A stretch of DNA of 64,000 nt from Glycomyces buryatensis (lineage in GTDB: Bacteria > Actinomycetota > Actinomycetes > Mycobacteriales > Micromonosporaceae). A model generated the notes under the pieces. It saw nothing but the letters and a program-made list of their open reading frames with translations. It did no database searches and was not told the origin of the DNA. The stretch covers positions 1-64,000 of the forward strand of contig NZ_STGY01000009.1 in the NCBI RefSeq assembly GCF_004912275.1. Reading direction: 5' to 3'. This document shows, in pieces, positions 7,419 to 16,031 of the stretch (within the stretch, counting starts at the first letter, position 1; the number at the start of each line of letters is the position of its first letter). The position numbers and the translations under genes are program-made.

Positions 7419-8572
7419 GCGCTCACCCCCGGTACGGGTACGAGCGGGACGCGCTGTCCCGCCTTGGCTGCGGTGCCCGGAGCGATGAGGGCGAACCCGG
7501 CCGCCGAGGCCAGGCCGCGCAGCATCGCCGAGCCGTGGTGGGCGATTCGACGCCCGGTGGGGTCGACCAGCGCGAGGTGCGTGGATTCGCCGCGTCCCGG
7601 CACGTCCTCGGCCAGGACGGTCTCGCGCAATGGCGGCAGCGGCAGGCCGCGCAGGCCCGCCAGCAGCGGCGCCACGATCGTGACGACGGCAATGACCGCC
7701 GACTGCGGGTTGCCGGGGAGCCCGGCGATGAACCGGCCGTTCGGTGTGCGCGCCAACAGCATCGGGAAGCCGGGGCGCACGGACACCGTATTGAGCACGT
7801 ACGACGCGTCGACGGCCTTGAGGGCGGCGTGCAGGTGGTCGACCGGGCCGACCATGGTGCCGCCGGTCGTGCAGACGACGTCGGCGGAATCGAGCGCGGA
7901 GCGCAGCGCCTCGACGTGGTCGTCCAGGGTGTCGGCGACCGGACCGATGGTGCCGGTGGCCATGCCCCCGGCCGCGTCGAGCAGGTGCGGGACCATCGGT
8001 CCCAGCGAATCCCGAACGCGCCCTTCGCGACTGACGCCGGAGGTCAGCAGTTCGTCGCCGAAGATGACGAGGCTGGTCAACGGGCGGCGGTAGGCGTCGA
8101 GCGACGAGTATCCGGCGGCGGCGGCCAGGCCGACCACCGGGGCGGTGATCGGCGTTCCCTCGGCGAGCAGTTCCTCGCCCGCCCTCGCCTCCTCGCCGGC
8201 CTCGCGCCACTCGCGGGCCGTCTCGCCCGAGACGGCGGTGCCATCGACGTGCGCGTTCTCGAGCCGGATGATGCCCTCGCAGCCCGCGGGGACCTGGGCG
8301 CCGGTGGCGATCTTGACCGCCTGACCGGCATCGATCGGGCCGGGAACCGAACCGGCCAGGATCTCGCCGTCGATGGTCCACGGGCCCGGACCGGCGACGG
8401 CCCAGCCGTCGACCGCGGAGGTCGGGAACGCGGGAAGGTCGGAGGCGGACCGCAGCGGCGCGGCCAGCGCCGAGCCGATCGCCTCGCCGAAGGAGGCGTG
8501 GCCGTGGGCGGGGCGGCTCTCAAAGCCTGCGCGCCAAGCGGTCTCGCGGGCCTCCACCCAATCGATCGCCAT
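7415..8572 (-). CDS. moeA: molybdopterin molybdenumtransferase MoeA
   Basis: The 385-residue enzyme inserts molybdate into adenylylated molybdopterin. Seen motifs are SAVDGWAV in domain I, the barrel segment KIATGAQVPAGCEGII, the MogA-like central domain with DVVCTTGGTMVGPVDHL, and AGLPGNPQSA. These are standard MoeA landmarks, although the GGTMVGPVD stretch differs from the usual GGVSVGxxD. It starts one base after the mog stop and overlaps moaE, so it is the third gene of a coupled four-gene operon. Confidence 0.92.
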   Translation of the reverse strand: MAIDWVEARETAWRAGFESRPAHGHASFGEAIGSALAAPLRSASDLPAFPTSAVDGWAVAGPGPWTIDGEILAGSVPGPIDAGQAVKIATGAQVPAGCEGIIRLENAHVDGTAVSGETAREWREAGEEARAGEELLAEGTPITAPVVGLAAAAGYSSLDAYRRPLTSLVIFGDELLTSGVSREGRVRDSLGPMVPHLLDAAGGMATGTIGPVADTLDDHVEALRSALDSADVVCTTGGTMVGPVDHLHAALKAVDASYVLNTVSVRPGFPMLLARTPNGRFIAGLPGNPQSAVIAVVTIVAPLLAGLRGLPLPPLRETVLAEDVPGRGESTHLALVDPTGRRIAHHGSAMLRGLASAAGFALIAPGTAAKAGQRVPLVPVPGVSA

Positions 8573-9061
8573 CTAAGCCGTCCTCTCGTGGTCGCCGTCG
8601 TGCAGCTGCGCGACCGCGTGAACGATCAGTTGCGGGGTGAGGACGGCGAGGCCGTCCCTGGCGGCGCCGGTCGAACCGGCGAGATTGACGATGAGGGTCT
8701 TGCCGGCGACGCCGCACAGTCCGCGGGAGAGCGCGGCGTGCGGGGTCTTGGCCAGCCCGGCGGCGCGGATCGCCTCGGCGATGCCGGGAACCTCGAAGTC
8801 GATGACCTGGTTGGTCATCTCGGGGGTGAGGTCCTGGGAGGTGAGGCCGGTGCCGCCGGAGGTGACGACGAGGTCGGCGCCGTCCTCGACCGCCTTGAGA
8901 AGAGCATCCTCGACCTCGGGGCCGTCGTGGACGACCACCGGGCCGGACACGTCGAAGCCGTGCGCGGCGAGTCCGGCGGTGAGGATCGGCCCGGAGGTGT
9001 CCTCGTAGACTCCGTCGGCGGCGCGGTTCGACGCGACCACCACGACTGCACGGACCGTCAT
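8573..9061 (-). CDS. mog: molybdopterin adenylyltransferase-type MogA/MoaB domain protein
   Basis: This 162-residue protein has the MoCF-biosynthesis fold: VVVVASNRAADGVYEDTSG at the N terminus, DLVVTSGGTGLTSQDLTPE near residue 80, the LSRGLCGVAGKTLIVNLAGS segment and the C-terminal LTPQLIVHAVAQL helix. Proteins of this size adenylylate molybdopterin before metal insertion. Its ATG overlaps the moaC stop by four bases and moeA follows at once. The longer upstream reading frame is ignored because the conserved domain begins exactly at this ATG. Confidence 0.9.
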   Translation of the reverse strand: MTVRAVVVVASNRAADGVYEDTSGPILTAGLAAHGFDVSGPVVVHDGPEVEDALLKAVEDGADLVVTSGGTGLTSQDLTPEMTNQVIDFEVPGIAEAIRAAGLAKTPHAALSRGLCGVAGKTLIVNLAGSTGAARDGLAVLTPQLIVHAVAQLHDGDHERTA

Positions 9062-9834
9062 CGCGGACCCTCGCCGTTCGGCTTGGGACGCGAGATGATC
9101 ACCGTGTCGGACAAGTCCGGCTCGGGAGGATCGGAGTGCTTCGGCGCCTTGGGCGGGCTGGGCGTCTTGGGAGGGGATGGGTCGACATTCGGCACGGTCT
9201 CGTCGTTGAGGGCATCGCCCGCCACGTTCGGCTTGCCGAGCCGCCCATTGCTGCGGACCGGCGCCGCGCGCTGCCACTCCCCGGTCACCTTGCTCGAACG
9301 ATCGGTGCGCGACCCGGAAGCGCTCGCCGTCTCGGACGACTCGTCATCGTGACCGGCGGACTCCTCGTCGCGGTGCCAGGCGCCCGTCTTGCCGCCCAGC
9401 TTCTCGACCACCTGGATATCGGTGATCTGCGCGGCCGGATCGAGGGCCTTGACCATGTCCACCAGCGTCAGCCCGGCGACCGACACGGCCGTCAGCGCCT
9501 CCATCTCCACGCCGGTGCGGTCGGCCGTCTTGACCTGGGCGGCGATGTCCACGCCGTCGTCGGTGACCTCCAGCTCGACCTTCACGCCACTGATCGCGAT
9601 CGGATGGCACAGCGGCACCAGGTCGGGCGTCCGCTTCGCCGCCATGATGCCCGCGATCCGGGCCGTGGCCAGCGCATCGCCCTTCGCCAGCGAGTTCTCG
9701 CGCAGCGCGGTCACCACCTGGGGCGTGGTGCGCAGCCGTCCGGTCGCCACCGCGACCCGCTTCGAGACGTCCTTTTCCGAGACGTCGACCATGCGGGCCG
9801 CGCCCGAGGAGTCGACGTGCGTGAGGTCAGCCAT
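9058..9834 (-). CDS. moaC: cyclic pyranopterin monophosphate synthase MoaC with C-terminal extension
   Basis: The first 158 residues are a complete MoaC, which converts the MoaA product to cPMP. VPLCHPIAISG (LCHPI at 75-79), TGVEMEALTAVSVA and the closing GGKTGAWHRDE are all present. About 100 further residues (159-258), rich in Ser, Asp, Pro and Lys and ending SDTVIISRPKPNGE, are not part of the family and look disordered. I chose the ATG at 9834 (MADLTHVD) because it fits family starts. It is the first gene of the minus-strand cofactor operon. Confidence 0.9.
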   Translation of the reverse strand: MADLTHVDSSGAARMVDVSEKDVSKRVAVATGRLRTTPQVVTALRENSLAKGDALATARIAGIMAAKRTPDLVPLCHPIAISGVKVELEVTDDGVDIAAQVKTADRTGVEMEALTAVSVAGLTLVDMVKALDPAAQITDIQVVEKLGGKTGAWHRDEESAGHDDESSETASASGSRTDRSSKVTGEWQRAAPVRSNGRLGKPNVAGDALNDETVPNVDPSPPKTPSPPKAPKHSDPPEPDLSDTVIISRPKPNGEGPR

Positions 9835-9886
9835 GCCTCGAAGTCTAGCTGCGGAGGCCGACAACGCCTGGGCTAGCGTTTGGGAC

Positions 9887-10258
9887 GTGATCGAATGGCT
9901 CTACCTCGGGGTGCAGGCCGCCGCGCTGGCGATGAGCGCCTGGTTCTTCGTCGACACCTACCGTTCCGTGCAGGTCTCCAGGCGGCACGCGGTGGGCGTG
10001 GGGGCGCTCGAAGTGCTCCTGCTGGCCCAAGTCGTCGTCGCCGTCGTCCTGGTGTCGGGAGCACCGGGCGGGGGCAAGGCCCTGCTGTTCTCTTATATGG
10101 TGACCGCGCTGCTGGTGCCGGTCATCGCGGCGTTCTGGGGCTCGATCGACCGCAGCCGGTGGGGCATCGGCACGGTCGCGGCCTCCGGGCTGATCGTGGC
10201 CGCGCTGATGATGCGCGTCCACCAGATCTGGGAGTTCCAGGTCAATGTCGGCTCCTGA
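9887..10258 (+). CDS. small integral membrane protein
   Basis: The 123-residue product has four predicted transmembrane helices (roughly 5-25, 40-58, 67-85 and 93-112) with short loops and no recognised motif. The GTG at 9887 is preferred because it precedes the first hydrophobic helix. It overlaps the next membrane-protein gene by 14 bases, so the two are likely cotranscribed and may form a complex. It is divergent from the molybdenum-cofactor operon. Confidence 0.65.
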   Translation: MIEWLYLGVQAAALAMSAWFFVDTYRSVQVSRRHAVGVGALEVLLLAQVVVAVVLVSGAPGGGKALLFSYMVTALLVPVIAAFWGSIDRSRWGIGTVAASGLIVAALMMRVHQIWEFQVNVGS

Positions 10259-10667
10259 ACAGACCGCGCCGCGCACCCTCTCCTCCGGGTTCGGACGGCT
10301 CATCGTGCTGGTCTACGTCGTCTTCGCCCTTTCGGCCGGGGTGCGGGCGGGCTTCCAGGTGGCGACGAAGTTCTCGCACGCGCCGATCAGCTACTCGCTG
10401 AGCGCGATCGCGGCGCTCATCTACCTGGTCGCGGCGATCGCGATCATTCGGGGGAACGGACGCCTGGCGCTGGCGGCGGTGAGTGTCGAGCTCGCCGGTG
10501 TCGTCGGGGTGGGCGCGGTGAGTTTCGCCGTCTCAGGCTGGTTCCCCGAGGCGTCGGTGTGGTCGCACTTCGGTTCGGGCTACGGCTACGTGCCGCTGGT
10601 CCTTCCTGCGGTGGGCCTGGTCTACCTGCTCCGCCGTCGCAGGTCAGAGGAGAGCCCGGCAGGGTGA
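10245..10667 (+). CDS. small integral membrane protein
   Basis: The 140-residue protein has four predicted membrane helices (about 18-38, 50-70, 76-98 and 108-126) ending in an RRRR cluster on the presumed cytoplasmic side. No enzyme motif is seen. Its start lies inside the end of the preceding membrane-protein gene, giving a two-gene unit of unknown function. Confidence 0.65.
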   Translation: MSAPEQTAPRTLSSGFGRLIVLVYVVFALSAGVRAGFQVATKFSHAPISYSLSAIAALIYLVAAIAIIRGNGRLALAAVSVELAGVVGVGAVSFAVSGWFPEASVWSHFGSGYGYVPLVLPAVGLVYLLRRRRSEESPAG

Positions 10668-10710
10668 CCGGGCTGCAGCGATCGGCGTTCGGCCGAGGCC
10701 TCGATCAGGC

Positions 10711-11043
10711 TCAGAGGTCGCCTTGGGGCAGGATCGACATCTGACTGGAGACCCACGCCTCCACCTCGCCGCCGTCCTCGATCGCGGACTGCAGGCCGGC
10801 GATCATCCCGTGGAGGGTGCCGCGCAGGTACTGGAGGTTGCGCCAGGTGGTGGCGTGGAACTCCGCGTACTGCTCGGACGCGTTCTGATAGGCCCCGGGT
10901 GCCGAACCGAACGCGGGTGCTTTCTTGAGGGTGCCGTCCCGCAGCGACGGGATGATCTCGCCCTCCAACTCTTCGAGCAGCTCACCCAGGAACTGCTGGT
11001 AGCGCTCGAGAGCGGCCGGGTCGAACGTGCGCGATGTCGCCAT
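10711..11043 (-). CDS. WXG100-like small helical protein
   Basis: The 110-residue protein is helical, soluble and of WXG100 size. Its central TTWRNLQYLRG segment may be the turn, but a strict WXG is absent, so the call rests on size, predicted helical hairpin and position. It lies 15 bases after a long WXG-domain protein and in the same orientation as the FtsK-like ATPase gene, the usual arrangement for T7SS-like substrates. Confidence 0.55.
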   Translation of the reverse strand: MATSRTFDPAALERYQQFLGELLEELEGEIIPSLRDGTLKKAPAFGSAPGAYQNASEQYAEFHATTWRNLQYLRGTLHGMIAGLQSAIEDGGEVEAWVSSQMSILPQGDL

Positions 11044-11058
11044 CTCGTGCTATTCCCT

Positions 11059-12633
11059 TCAGGCGTAAGGGTCTTCGTCTTCGTTGACGTAGCCCCATAT
11101 GTTCTCGTCCTCGATCAGGTCCACGTCGGGGTCGCGTTCGGCGTTGTCGCTCGGACCGTTACCGGCACCTCTGCCGCCGCCGCCCATCATGCCGCTCGCC
11201 CCGCGGTTGCCGGTCCCGGCCGCCGCTCCGGCGCCCGTGGCCGCCGCGGAGGACACGGGCGGAAACGATCCGCCGCCAGGACCGCCGGTCGGTCCGCTCT
11301 TCGCATCGGGCGCCGCAACGGAGGCGCCGCCACCGGGGCCGGATCCCATGCCGGTTCCGCTTCCGCCGCTGGCGAGTCCGCCGCCGGCGCCGTCCTCGCT
11401 GCCGCCGTCACCGACGCTGCCGGCGCCACTGTCGTCGGATTCCCGGGATGAATCGTCCTGGACGTCGCCCGAAGGCGGGTCCAACGACGGATTCTGCGTC
11501 GTCTCCGGTGAGGACCTCCCGGTCGGCTGCTCCATCGACGGCGATTCGAGGTCCATATAGGCCTCGTCGGCGCTGTCCGGGTAGGGCTTGTCGCTCTGGG
11601 TGGTCCGCATGGACTGCTGCTCGGCGTCGTTATCGGCGCTGCGCTGGGCGATGTCCTCGTCGATCCCCGAGTGCCGGGAGTCGTATTCGCTCCAGTTCTG
11701 CTCGACGATCCCACCGAAGTTCTCCATCGCGTCGGCGACGGCCAGCTCCTTGGCCACGTCGAGCGTGATCCCCTTGGGGTCCAAGCCGTCGCGCTCGATG
11801 TTGACGGGGCTCTCGTAGTACTGGATGTAGTGCTCGACGCGATCGTCGATGTATTCGATGATCTCGGTGGCGACCTCGGGGGCGGCCCCGGCCAGCGCCA
11901 TCACGTGCTCGGCGTCCTGGCAGGTGTACTCGATGCAGTCGCCGTGCCACCAGGCCGGCCGGACGTGGACGGCCACCCAGCTGTGCCATTCGCCGTCGAT
12001 CCAGAACTGCGGCGCGGGATAGGGCACCTCGCCGGAGTCGCCGCCTTGGAGGGAGAAGATGTACTCCTCGGTGGACTGGAGTCCGGCGACGGTGGCGTCG
12101 ATGTCCTCGATGACGTCGTCGACGAGGACTCGCGTCTGGTCGCAGACCTCTTGGAAGGCCTCGAAGTCGGTGCCCGCCCAGCCTTCGGACAGGTCGGTCA
12201 GCTGGGAGCGGAGGCGATCGGACCAGGGGCCGAGCTTCTCGGCGACCTCGTCGTTCCAGCCGGTGCGCAGCCGCGCGACGGAGTGCTCGTCGGCGTGCTC
12301 GGGACGCACGGCGGCGACGGCGGCGCGGAAGTCCTCCTCGGTCGGGTAGGACATGTCGCTGGCGCGGGGCTTGAGCCGGTAGAGCTGGTCCTCGACGGGG
12401 ACGGCGGAGAGGAGTTCCTGCCAGGGGGTCTCGGAGGGGTGCTCGACGGGATTGCCGCATTCGGCGTTTGAGCAGCCCATTCGCTCGACCGGCAGGCAGA
12501 CGATGGGATCGTCGCCGGTCTGGGGGACCTCGCCGGGCTGCGTGGTGACGTCGCCGAACGCCGGGGCCGCCGCGGACGGGGCGGCGGAGTCCAGGCCCCC
12601 ATAGGATTCCGACTCGAACTGACTGTCGCTCAT
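11059..12633 (-). CDS. long WXG-domain protein with Gly/Pro-rich C terminus
   Basis: The 524-residue protein has four parts. Residues 1-75 are a disordered start containing cysteines C46, C54 and C59. Residues 95-200 are a helical domain with a WXG turn (GWAGTDFEAF, W152-A153-G154). Residues 205-320 are a central domain with repeated Trp/Tyr (IDGEWHSWVAVHVRPAWWHG). From about 360 on there is a low-complexity tail rich in Gly, Ser and Pro that ends in acidic residues. The layout recalls T7SS Esp/PPE-like proteins with a helical secretion domain followed by a flexible tail. No signal peptide or membrane helix is present. It lies between the WXG-like gene at 10711 and the coiled-coil membrane protein at 12796. 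Confidence 0.6.
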   Translation of the reverse strand: MSDSQFESESYGGLDSAAPSAAAPAFGDVTTQPGEVPQTGDDPIVCLPVERMGCSNAECGNPVEHPSETPWQELLSAVPVEDQLYRLKPRASDMSYPTEEDFRAAVAAVRPEHADEHSVARLRTGWNDEVAEKLGPWSDRLRSQLTDLSEGWAGTDFEAFQEVCDQTRVLVDDVIEDIDATVAGLQSTEEYIFSLQGGDSGEVPYPAPQFWIDGEWHSWVAVHVRPAWWHGDCIEYTCQDAEHVMALAGAAPEVATEIIEYIDDRVEHYIQYYESPVNIERDGLDPKGITLDVAKELAVADAMENFGGIVEQNWSEYDSRHSGIDEDIAQRSADNDAEQQSMRTTQSDKPYPDSADEAYMDLESPSMEQPTGRSSPETTQNPSLDPPSGDVQDDSSRESDDSGAGSVGDGGSEDGAGGGLASGGSGTGMGSGPGGGASVAAPDAKSGPTGGPGGGSFPPVSSAAATGAGAAAGTGNRGASGMMGGGGRGAGNGPSDNAERDPDVDLIEDENIWGYVNEDEDPYA

Positions 12634-12795
12634 GGATACGCACCTCGACGTGACGGAGCCTGAATTTCCCTCAGCGTAACGGCCCGGTGCCGGTTTCGGA
12701 GTCCCCGCTCACCGTTCGACGACCGGGCCGGGACCACACAGACGGTGTGGGCGGACATTGTCAGGAGTGCGACAGTCTATGAGCCGCAGCCGGAT

Positions 12796-13422
12796 TCAGC
12801 TGAAGAAGCCGAGGCAGGCGACGATGAGGGTCGAGCCTGAGACGACCAGGCCGAGCCGGAAGTTGCGTTCGAGCCGGCGTTCGTCGTCGAAGATGCGGGG
12901 CCTTCCGCCGACGCCGATGGTGAGCCAGGCGGCGCCGAACGCGGCCAGCGGGCTGGCGATGAGCACGGCTGCCAAGAGGATGGCTTCGGTGACGCTGTCG
13001 GCCTTGAACCACCGCAGGATCAGCAGCTGGACGACCAGGGCAACGGCGGCATAGAGGCCGTAGACGAGGCCGTTTCGTTCGTCGCCCCTCCAGCGCGGCA
13101 GCCACGGCGGGCGGTGGGCGAGGAAGCGGGCCTCCTGGTATTCGGCGCCGGCCGCGTTCAGGTCGGCCTCGGCCGCGCCGATTTCGACGGTCGGATCGCC
13201 CAGCGGGGGAACGGCGCCGCCGCGCGGCGGCGATTCGACGCGGGCCGATCGGGCCAGTTCATCGATCGCTCCGCGTTGGGACAGTGCCTGTTCGGTGAGC
13301 CGGGTGACCCGCTGTCCTAGCGACTCGGTGACGGTGGCGGTGCGGGCGGCGGCCTCCTCGGCCGAGCGGCGGGCCTCGTCGACGCGGCGCAGCTGGGCGA
13401 GGTAATCGTCGAAGGCGCTCAC
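12796..13422 (-). CDS. coiled-coil membrane protein linked to FtsK-like ATPase
   Basis: The 208-residue protein begins with an alanine/glutamate/arginine-rich coiled coil (residues 5-60). A linker follows, then three hydrophobic segments (about 118-136, 143-167 and 188-207) that end at the C terminus. Its ATG overlaps the stop of the FtsK-like gene by four bases, so the two are translationally coupled. I infer a membrane anchor or regulator for that ATPase; no family is recognised. Confidence 0.6.
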   Translation of the reverse strand: MSAFDDYLAQLRRVDEARRSAEEAAARTATVTESLGQRVTRLTEQALSQRGAIDELARSARVESPPRGGAVPPLGDPTVEIGAAEADLNAAGAEYQEARFLAHRPPWLPRWRGDERNGLVYGLYAAVALVVQLLILRWFKADSVTEAILLAAVLIASPLAAFGAAWLTIGVGGRPRIFDDERRLERNFRLGLVVSGSTLIVACLGFFS

Positions 13423-15851
13423 GAGAACTCCCTTTCAGTGGCACCGCTGCGCGGAGTCTGACCGGGCAGGTCGCCGTCGGTATCCGGCCGCGAGAACGGG
13501 ACGATGAGTTTGCCGCCGCCGGTGTCGGCGTGCCGGTCGATGAGCAGCGCGCGCCCGGAACGGGGGCTCCAATGCTGGAACTGCTGGCCGAAGTGGCTGG
13601 TGAGTTCGCCGCCGGGGAGGTTGAGGACGAGCGCGCAGGCGACGTCCTCGCGGCCGGAGGTGCCGCCGATGTCGTCCAGGAAGCGGCGGTAGATCCGCCA
13701 CCAGCCGAGGAAGTGGACGCCGCGGGCCGGGCCGGTGCGCAGCAGGTCGCGAAGTGCCTTCTGCCCCTTCATGTCCAGGCTGGCCGCATCCAGGCCCCAG
13801 CCGAGGATGAGGGTGTCGTCGGGGACTTCGGCGAGCTTCGCGGCGAACTCCTCGGGCCGGATCCTATAGGATATATCCTGTAGGTTCGCGTGGCCGGTGA
13901 AGTCGACGCCCCACAGCGACTGCCCCGGCGGCGCCTTCGCGGCGAGCGACGCCGCGGCCGCTTCCAGCGTCTCCCCGCCGACGTGGTCGGAGCCGAGGAT
14001 CGCCAGGTGGCGGCCGGGCCTGCGGTCGAGGTCGACACCGGCGGCGTCGAGGCGCAGCGACACCTCGCGTCCCAGCAGCGCCCGGCTCGCCTGCCGCTCG
14101 CCCGGCAGCGTCTGCTCGAAGTGGACGGGCAGGTAGCCGAAGAAGACGCGCGGCGGCCCGGAGTCGGCGTGCGAGACCCGCAGCTGCTCGCGCAGGCGCA
14201 GCATGATCTCGGTGTCGCTGTTGGGGAACCGCGCCACCCGGTCGGCCCCGGCGGCGCCGCCCTCGGGGTTGATGACCACCTGCCCCAGGGAGATCCGCCC
14301 GGCCGCGTCATTGTTGTGCTCCAGCACGGTCCGCGCGCCCGGCAGGGCGACGCGGAGCGGGAACTGGCCGAAGATCGAGTCCTTCTTCGCCCACAGCGCC
14401 TCGATGCCGGAGATCGTCTGCGAGGCCAGGACCAGGTGGACGCCGTAGGAGCGGCCCTTGCGCGCCAGGTTCTCAAGCAGTGCCACCGCTTCGGAGGCGA
14501 CCCGGTCATTGCCGGCAAGGAGGACCTGGAACTCGTCGGCGACGCACACGATTCTGGGGAACGACTCGTGGCGTCGCAGCGCGGCGAACGAGGCGACGCC
14601 GTAGCGCTTCATGACCGTGGAACGGCGCGTCATCTCCTCGTTCAGGGTCCGCAGCACCGCCAGCCCGTATTCGCGGTCGGACTCGACGCCGACGGCGCGG
14701 GCGTGCGGGATGTAGGTGGTGTCGCGCTCGGTGGGGATGAACTCGGTGAAGGAGACGCCCTCCTTGAAATCCAGCAGGAACAGCGCCAGATCCGAAGGGG
14801 CGTAACGGGAGGCGAGGCCGTAGAGCACGTCGAGGAGGAACACGGTCTTGCCGCCGCCGGTGCGGCCGCCGATCAGCCAGTGCGGGGTCGCGTCGTCGAA
14901 CCGCAGCCGCACCGGACCGGCCGCGTCACGTCCGATGAGGACTTCCAGGCCGTCCGACGGGTCGCCCGATTCGGGAGCGGCGGGAATGAGGTCGGCGAAC
15001 GTGAGCGTCGCCGCGGCCCGGGCACGCTCCGCCAGCCGCTGCGCCTCTCCGGCCAGGTAGGACGGGTCGGACGCCTCCGGCCAGGCCACCGGCGCGGCCA
15101 GCCGCTCGCCCCGAGAGATCGGAGCCGAGGGCGGATTCGACACCTCGACATGCCCGGCGACGGCGTGCATGACCGTCGCCTGCGGCAGGTCGGGGAGCCC
15201 GCAGGCCAGGACGGTGACGCCGTGCGCCAGCCCGGAGCGGGCGAGCGCGTCGACGCGGTCGATCAGGCTCTTCGGGGCCTGCCCCAGCGAGGCGATGGCG
15301 AGCAGGAGCCGGTCGTCGCGCCGTCCCGCGATGTGCTCGGCCACTTGGGTTTCGGCGGCGGTCACCGCATCGGCCGCACCGCGCGCGTCCGTCGCGACCG
15401 CCTCGATGACCCCGGCGTCGGCGAGCGGCCGCAGGGGCGCGAACGTCGCGCCGAGGGTGGTGATGTCGACGCCGACGACCCGCAGCCGTCCCGGTTCGCG
15501 GTGCGCCAACAGGTGCAGGACCGCGCCGCGCACGAGTGCGGCCACGCCCTCCTCGCGGGCGTCGACGCTGGTGGCCAGGTGCCCCGAGGCGCCGAACGGC
15601 ACCAGCAGCGGGAACCTGAGTCCTTCGTGGAGCACGACTTGGCCGGCGTGCAGCAGCTCGGGGTCGGTCCGCAGCTGCGCGGCCGAAGCAGCTGCCGCGT
15701 CGGATATCTGACGTTCGGCGGCCAGCAGCGCCGGGTCCACCGGGGTCTGGAACGCCGCCTCACCGAGCCGCCTCCCGGCGGCCTCCAGCCGGGCCGCGGC
15801 AACGTCGCAGCCAGCGGCCGCATTTGCCAATGCAGTTCGGAAACCGGGCAC
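13419..15851 (-). CDS. FtsK/SpoIIIE-like ATPase with a single motor domain
   Basis: This 810-residue protein has one FtsK/HerA-type motor. Walker A is GGRTGGGKT (residues 328-336), a LLDFKEG strand lies at about 359-365, Walker B is RIVCVADE (433-440), and LARKGRSYGVHLVLASQT is the usual FtsK sensor region. The first 300 residues are a helical start and a domain unlike EccC. Residues 560-790 may be a regulatory domain. Mycobacterial EccC has two membrane helices and three ATPase domains; this protein has neither, so it is a minimal relative. It is coupled to a coiled-coil membrane protein and flanked by WXG-type genes. An AT-rich 22-bp palindrome interrupts the otherwise GC-rich codon use near residue 660. 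Confidence 0.8.
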   Translation of the reverse strand: MPGFRTALANAAAGCDVAAARLEAAGRRLGEAAFQTPVDPALLAAERQISDAAAASAAQLRTDPELLHAGQVVLHEGLRFPLLVPFGASGHLATSVDAREEGVAALVRGAVLHLLAHREPGRLRVVGVDITTLGATFAPLRPLADAGVIEAVATDARGAADAVTAAETQVAEHIAGRRDDRLLLAIASLGQAPKSLIDRVDALARSGLAHGVTVLACGLPDLPQATVMHAVAGHVEVSNPPSAPISRGERLAAPVAWPEASDPSYLAGEAQRLAERARAAATLTFADLIPAAPESGDPSDGLEVLIGRDAAGPVRLRFDDATPHWLIGGRTGGGKTVFLLDVLYGLASRYAPSDLALFLLDFKEGVSFTEFIPTERDTTYIPHARAVGVESDREYGLAVLRTLNEEMTRRSTVMKRYGVASFAALRRHESFPRIVCVADEFQVLLAGNDRVASEAVALLENLARKGRSYGVHLVLASQTISGIEALWAKKDSIFGQFPLRVALPGARTVLEHNNDAAGRISLGQVVINPEGGAAGADRVARFPNSDTEIMLRLREQLRVSHADSGPPRVFFGYLPVHFEQTLPGERQASRALLGREVSLRLDAAGVDLDRRPGRHLAILGSDHVGGETLEAAAASLAAKAPPGQSLWGVDFTGHANLQDISYRIRPEEFAAKLAEVPDDTLILGWGLDAASLDMKGQKALRDLLRTGPARGVHFLGWWRIYRRFLDDIGGTSGREDVACALVLNLPGGELTSHFGQQFQHWSPRSGRALLIDRHADTGGGKLIVPFSRPDTDGDLPGQTPRSGATEREFS
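13863..13884. repeat. 22-bp AT-rich palindrome, copy inside the FtsK-like gene
   Basis: A 22-base sequence with half-site CCTATAGGATA lies in the FtsK-like coding sequence and matches the core of the 45251-45272 palindrome at 21 of 22 positions. It encodes residues near 660 (LQDISYR) using codons that are rare in the surrounding gene. The frame stays open. Confidence 0.7.
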
Positions 15852-16031
15852 CGGACCTCCTCAAGGGTCGCCGATGATGACGGTGGTCGATCAACCAGCC
15901 CAGATTATTCCGGAACCGGTCACCCGGTCGCCTCGCGCCCTTCGCCGCTTCAGACTTTCTGGCAGAATTGCGGAAAGTAAAGCGGCGCAACCCCGCGTCG
16001 ATTGCCCGGATGTGCAAGGAAGAAACTGACC

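Noticed and set aside
7535-9352. Open frame of about 600 codons on the plus strand
   Set aside because: It lies antisense across moeA, mog and moaC, all of which have clear family motifs; the product is Arg/Gly-rich and without any recognisable domain.
13419-15851. Canonical EccC ATPase of an ESX system
   Set aside because: Only one ATPase domain is present and there are no N-terminal membrane helices, so it is called FtsK/SpoIIIE-like.
13890-15980. Long open frame of about 700 codons on the plus strand
   Set aside because: It is antisense to the FtsK-like gene, which has intact Walker motifs; the plus-strand product is a low-complexity Arg/Gly/Asp-rich shadow typical of GC-rich genes.
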